This document shows, in pieces, positions 7,020-9,704 of a stretch of 9,704 bases of DNA. The DNA comes from an uncultured Anaerotignum sp. GTDB taxonomy: Bacteria; Bacillota; Clostridia; Lachnospirales; Anaerotignaceae. Positions within the stretch are counted from its first letter, which is position 1; every line of letters begins with the position of its first letter. Under the pieces are notes generated by a model. The model searched no databases and was not told where the DNA came from. It saw nothing but the letters and a program-made list of their open reading frames with translations. The position numbers were made by a program, and so were the translations under genes. The stretch covers positions 1-9,704 of the forward strand of contig NZ_CAKQVD010000068.1 in the NCBI RefSeq assembly GCF_934277605.1, given 5' to 3'.

Positions 7020-7026
7020 GTGCTAA
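6994..7026. repeat. Second CIRCE-like inverted repeat with wide spacing
   Basis: Arms ATAGCACTA (6994-7002) and AAGTGCTAA (7018-7026) match CIRCE half-sites at 7/9 and 8/9, but are separated by 15 nt rather than 9. One arm overlaps the -10 and the other overlaps the -35 of the hrcA promoter. The repeat itself is seen directly; HrcA binding there is inference. Confidence 0.6.
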
Positions 7027-7067
7027 TCTAAATTTTTTTATGGTTTTTGCAAATGTTTACATTTCAT

Positions 7068-8204
7068 TCATAAAAGGAATTTCTCGAACACAAAATTGCT
7101 CACATCTATCCCTCGCCTGCTCAATCGCACCCCCGCAGCATCCTGTAACAGCAATCCCTGCTCGGTCAGCTCTCGCATCTCTTTTCCGTAAACTGCCTCC
7201 ATGTCCTTCCCAAACCTCTGCCGAAAGCGTGCAAAGGAAACGCCCTCCGTCAGCCGCAGCCCCAAAAACATAAATTCCGCCAAGGCATCTGCCTCCGTTA
7301 TCGTCTCTGCATCCTCTTTTAATAAGGTAGGGTTTCCCTTCGCCGCAATGTATTTTTGCAGGTCATAGCTGTTGTGGAACCGCTCCCCCTCCATATAGGA
7401 ATGTGCGCCTAAGCCCAGCCCCAGATATTCCTCCGCCTGCCAATAAATGCGGTTGTGGCGACTCCGCCTGCCTTCCCTTGCAAAATTGGAAATTTCATAT
7501 TGCCGATAGCCATGCTCCGCCCAATAATCCACCGCCCAGTGATACATTTCTCTGTCTGTCTCCTCAGATAAAGGCTCCAATTCCCCTTTTTCATATCTCT
7601 CATAAAACGGAGTGCCTTCCTCAAGAATTAAGCTGTATGCAGAAATATGCTCCGGCTGTAATGCGGTAATCCTGCTGACCGTCTCCTGCCATTGTGCCAT
7701 GGTCTGCCTCGGAAGTGCAAACATTAGGTCCACATTCACATTGTCAAAGCCCGCCTGCCGCACCGCCCGATAGTTTTCCAAAAAATCCTCAATCGTGTGG
7801 ATTCTGCCAAGCTGCTTCAATTTCTCGTTCTGCCACGCCTGCACGCCCATGCTCAAGCGGTTAAAGCCCATCTGCCTTAAGGCCGCCGCCATTTCTATAC
7901 TCAGCGTGCCGGGGTTCGCCTCTGTTGTAATTTCCGCATCCGCCGTAAGCGAAAAGCTTTCCATAACTGCCTGCATCAACTGCCGCAGCATCGGAATGGG
8001 CAAGGCTGTCGGTGTGCCGCCGCCGAAAAACACGGAAATAACCCTTTTCTCTGCATAACGCCTGCCCCGCACCCTGATTTCCTCCGCCAAAGCATCCACA
8101 TACGCCTGCATCTGCTCGTCCTTCCCCGCCCAAGAGGGAAAATCACAGTAAAGGCATTTTTGCCTGCAAAAAGGGATATGAATATATAAACCAATGGATT
8201 CCAT
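7068..8204 (-). CDS. hemW: HemW, radical-SAM heme chaperone-like protein
   Basis: HemW is a radical-SAM family protein related to oxygen-independent coproporphyrinogen oxidase HemN. It binds heme and is thought to hand it to apoproteins, and most members do not oxidise coproporphyrinogen. The protein has 378 residues, the family length. The 4Fe-4S motif is C13-xxx-C17-xx-C20 in PFCRQKCLYCDF, the SAM-binding GGGTPT is at 61-66, EANPGT at 95-100, YEISNFA at 236-242, and the HemW-type HNxxYW is at 250-255 followed by GLGAHS. Old annotations would call it hemN. ATG 8204 has GGAGG with a 9-nt spacing. It precedes the hrcA promoter by about 50 bp with no strong terminator seen, so read-through into hrcA is possible. 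lepA, often its upstream neighbour in Firmicutes, is absent here. Confidence 0.95.
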   Translation of the reverse strand: MESIGLYIHIPFCRQKCLYCDFPSWAGKDEQMQAYVDALAEEIRVRGRRYAEKRVISVFFGGGTPTALPIPMLRQLMQAVMESFSLTADAEITTEANPGTLSIEMAAALRQMGFNRLSMGVQAWQNEKLKQLGRIHTIEDFLENYRAVRQAGFDNVNVDLMFALPRQTMAQWQETVSRITALQPEHISAYSLILEEGTPFYERYEKGELEPLSEETDREMYHWAVDYWAEHGYRQYEISNFAREGRRSRHNRIYWQAEEYLGLGLGAHSYMEGERFHNSYDLQKYIAAKGNPTLLKEDAETITEADALAEFMFLGLRLTEGVSFARFRQRFGKDMEAVYGKEMRELTEQGLLLQDAAGVRLSRRGIDVSNFVFEKFLL

Positions 8205-8231
8205 TCGTTTTTGCCTCCTCTCATCCCTAAA

Positions 8232-8260
8232 ATAGTATCATGTAAACCTCCCTTTTTCAA
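8232..8260 (-). promoter_or_regulatory. Probable promoter of hemW
   Basis: On the - strand TTGAAA (8255-8260) is followed by 17 nt and TACTAT (8232-8237), with TGA directly before it as an extended -10. It lies about 28 bp upstream of the hemW start. Confidence 0.55.
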
Positions 8261-8288
8261 TCCAACAAGATTTTTAAACCGCCAGCCA

Positions 8289-8317
8289 TTGCAATTTTCT
8301 TTTTCTTCTGCTATACT
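8289..8317 (+). promoter_or_regulatory. Probable promoter of the tRNA-Ser gene
   Basis: TTGCAA (8289-8294), a T-rich 17-nt spacer and TATACT (8312-8317) lie 15 bp before the tRNA. The -10 matches 5/6 and the -35 matches 4/6. It is divergent from the hemW promoter. Confidence 0.65.
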
Positions 8318-8332
8318 ATTAAAGATATTCTT

Positions 8333-8418
8333 GGAGACGTATCGAAGTGGTCATAACGAGAACGACTCGAAATCGTTTGATCCGTCAGGGTCCGTGGGTT
8401 CGAATCCCACCGTCTCCG
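8333..8418 (+). tRNA. tRNA-Ser (anticodon CGA)
   Basis: This is an 86-nt class II tRNA with a long variable arm. The acceptor stem GGAGACG (8333-8339) pairs with CGTCTCC (8411-8417), with discriminator G8418. The anticodon stem AACGA/TCGTT (8361-8365, 8373-8377) holds the loop CTCGAAA, giving anticodon CGA at 8368-8370, which reads UCG. The T arm is GTGGG-TTCGAAT-CCCAC (8394-8410). CCA is not encoded, so it must be added after transcription. The gene has its own promoter and terminator, and its 3' end abuts an integrase gene, making it a likely integration target. Confidence 0.96.
8394..8418. other. Candidate attachment site core (tRNA-Ser 3' end)
   Basis: Tyrosine integrases often recombine in the T-arm/acceptor end of a tRNA gene, regenerating the 3' end. 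Here an integrase gene ends 40 bp from that end. The matching second copy would lie beyond the right edge, so the extent given is an inference from the typical pattern, not a seen repeat. Confidence 0.35.
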
Positions 8419-8425
8419 TAGGAAT

Positions 8426-8460
8426 AAGTCAGTAGTTGATTTTCGACTGCTGGCTTTTTT
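8426..8460 (+). terminator. Rho-independent terminator of tRNA-Ser
   Basis: A 12-bp stem with three G-U pairs joins 8428-8439 and 8443-8454 around a TTT loop, followed by six T. It begins about 8 nt after the tRNA. Its T-tract overlaps the integrase stop codon on the other strand; there is no T-tract in the integrase direction. Confidence 0.88.
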
Positions 8461-9619
8461 ATTTAGAATCCATTCCCAAACCATTCAGCATTGCATCAGC
8501 CGAAATCAGTTTGGAACTGCAATCCAGATGTGCATAAATGTTTGCTGTGGTTGAAAAATCGCTATGACCAAGCCACTCTTGAATCTGTTTCATAGGAACA
8601 CCGTTTTTCAAAAGCAACGACGCACAGCTATGTCTGAGATCATGAAAACGGATATGCCTAAACCCGTTTGCTTTCAGCAATTTCGGAAAACTCTGCGTCA
8701 CATAACCGGGTTTGATTAAATCACCAATTTCATTTACGCAGACATATCCCAGATATTCTTTAATATAACTTCGTCCGCATAAACGACGATTTTCCGCCTG
8801 CTCCTCTTTTAATGCAAGAAGTCTTTCCTTCACAAAAGGGACAAGCGGCAATGTTCTCCTGCTGGATTTTGTTTTCGTGGTATCAGACGCAACGATAACT
8901 TTTTTACCATCTACATTACATTGCGTAACCGTATGCCGTATCACAATGGTATTCTCCTCAAAATCAATCGCATCCCATTTCAGACCAACCGCCTCACTGC
9001 GGCGTAATCCATAGAAAGCACCAAAAAGAATCGGCAACTCCAACTTTGTTCCTTTCGCTGCTTCAAAAAGTGCATTGATTTCATCCGCATCATAAAAACT
9101 GCCTACATACTGTTTCCTTTTCGGGCGTTCCACCTTATCTGCCGGATTTACCTCAATCAAATCAATCTTCACAGCATATTTCAGTGCTTTATGAATATTG
9201 GCATGATAATGAATGACCGTTGAGGCACTGACACGTTGCAGCTCATGAAGGTAAAACGCTTGAATATCTTTTGCCGTTAAGCCTTGCAGTGTAATTTTTC
9301 TTTCTCGGAAGTAGGGTATTATATTTTTATTAACGATTTCCGAATAAGAAGAATACGTCGGAACCGCAACCGATCCCTTGATTATATTCAGCCAACTTTC
9401 CATGTAATCCGAAAATAACATATTCGCCTCTATTCGTTTTGGTTCTTCCGGAACAAAATCACGTTTTATATCTGCCAGAATTTTTTCAGCACGCCTTTTA
9501 TTTCCTTTTACGGGCAATCCTGTAGATACCCATTTTGATTTCCTTTTTCCGGTATAATCCTTATAATTCAATACAGCGTAATAGTAACCTTTCTTTTCAC
9601 TAAGATGTCCTGCTACCAT
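8459..9619 (-). CDS. Tyrosine-type site-specific integrase (phage/ICE family)
   Basis: This 386-residue recombinase would catalyse integration and excision of a mobile element. The start is ATG 9619, with GAGGAG 8 nt upstream; a TTG at 9670 would add 17 residues without a clear ribosome binding site. The N-terminus (about 8-33) resembles the AP2-like arm-binding domain (YYYAVLNYKDYTGKRKSKW). A SAM-like core-binding domain follows at about 65-165, and then the catalytic domain with R206 (GLRRSE), the Lys in TKTKSSRR (about 249-251), H326-xx-R329 (HDLRHS), H352 (LGHSDF) and nucleophile Y362 (IYAHL). All catalytic residues are present, so it looks functional. It is more AT-rich than the neighbouring core genes (sampled lines 32-42% GC against about 55% in dnaK) and uses TCA codons, which dnaK/dnaJ avoid, suggesting recent transfer. 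The element's other genes would lie to the right. Confidence 0.95.
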   Translation of the reverse strand: MVAGHLSEKKGYYYAVLNYKDYTGKRKSKWVSTGLPVKGNKRRAEKILADIKRDFVPEEPKRIEANMLFSDYMESWLNIIKGSVAVPTYSSYSEIVNKNIIPYFRERKITLQGLTAKDIQAFYLHELQRVSASTVIHYHANIHKALKYAVKIDLIEVNPADKVERPKRKQYVGSFYDADEINALFEAAKGTKLELPILFGAFYGLRRSEAVGLKWDAIDFEENTIVIRHTVTQCNVDGKKVIVASDTTKTKSSRRTLPLVPFVKERLLALKEEQAENRRLCGRSYIKEYLGYVCVNEIGDLIKPGYVTQSFPKLLKANGFRHIRFHDLRHSCASLLLKNGVPMKQIQEWLGHSDFSTTANIYAHLDCSSKLISADAMLNGLGMDSK

Positions 9620-9654
9620 AGTAAATACTCCTCGTATTATAAAGTAGTAGTGTT

Positions 9655-9678
9655 TATAGTCCCTCTCCAAGGACTGTA
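9655..9678. repeat. Inverted repeat in the integrase leader
   Basis: TATAGTCC (9655-9662) pairs with GGACTGTA (9671-9678), 8 bp with one G-T position and an 8-nt loop, about 36 bp upstream of the integrase start. It may be an operator or leader hairpin; the role is unknown. Confidence 0.35.
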
Positions 9679-9704
9679 TGCTATACTGTTGGAGATACTG
9701 TGGA
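9671..9704. repeat. Three ACTGT repeats at 12-bp period upstream of the integrase
   Basis: CTGT occurs at 9674, 9686 and 9698, exactly 12 bp apart, each preceded by A. The last two units are nearly identical (ATACTGTTGGAG and ATACTGTGGA). The array is cut by the window edge. Such phased short repeats could bind a regulator, an excisionase or the integrase arm domain; this is inference. Confidence 0.4.

Noticed and set aside
7051..7064. A perfect short palindrome (AAATGT, TT, ACATTT) after hemW as a terminator.
   Set aside because: It is all weak A-T pairs with a 2-nt loop and no following T-tract; it is too unstable to count as a terminator.
1..9704. CRISPR array, toxin-antitoxin, defence island or insertion sequence.
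   Set aside because: No spaced direct-repeat array, transposase, terminal inverted repeats or defence domains were seen; any cargo of the integrated element would lie to the right of the window.

Overview
The window is chromosomal DNA from a low- to mid-GC Gram-positive bacterium, most likely a Clostridia member of Lachnospiraceae or a related family. The evidence is the gene order hemW-hrcA-grpE-dnaK-dnaJ, a perfect CIRCE operator with HrcA, a DnaK of Firmicute length, strong AGGAGG-type ribosome binding sites, several GTG/TTG starts, and a tRNA gene without an encoded CCA. The genus cannot be fixed from sequence reading alone.

Layout. Bases 2-789 (+) hold the 3' end of an S1-domain RNA-binding protein gene and a small three-helix membrane protein, ending at a terminator (about 794-831) shared with the convergent gene on the right. 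Bases 848-2011 (-) encode a cation diffusion facilitator transporter whose metal-site residues suggest Mn(II) export; it has its own promoter. Bases 2147-6927 (-) are the class I heat-shock operon hrcA-grpE-dnaK-dnaJ, with a sigma-A-type promoter at 6991-7019, CIRCE at 6952-6978, hairpins between dnaK and dnaJ, and a terminator after dnaJ. Bases 7068-8204 (-) encode HemW, with its own promoter. Bases 8333-8418 (+) are tRNA-Ser(CGA) with promoter and terminator. Bases 8459-9619 (-) encode a tyrosine integrase whose 3' end lies 40 bp from the tRNA 3' end, so the right margin is probably the edge of an integrated element that continues outside the window.

How the genes work together. HrcA represses its own operon through CIRCE; GrpE, DnaK and DnaJ form the Hsp70 folding cycle (nucleotide exchange factor, ATPase chaperone, J-domain co-chaperone). 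HemW is a radical-SAM protein commonly found next to this operon in Firmicutes. The transporter, S1 protein and membrane protein have no evident functional tie to it.

Most of the window is conserved core genome, and I see no clearly new system in it. The points most worth a second look are a second, wider-spaced CIRCE-like dyad whose arms fall on the -35 and -10 boxes of the hrcA promoter, the dnaK-dnaJ intergenic RNA with two mutually exclusive hairpins, the tRNA-Ser/integrase junction, and a 12-bp-periodic ACTGT repeat upstream of the integrase.
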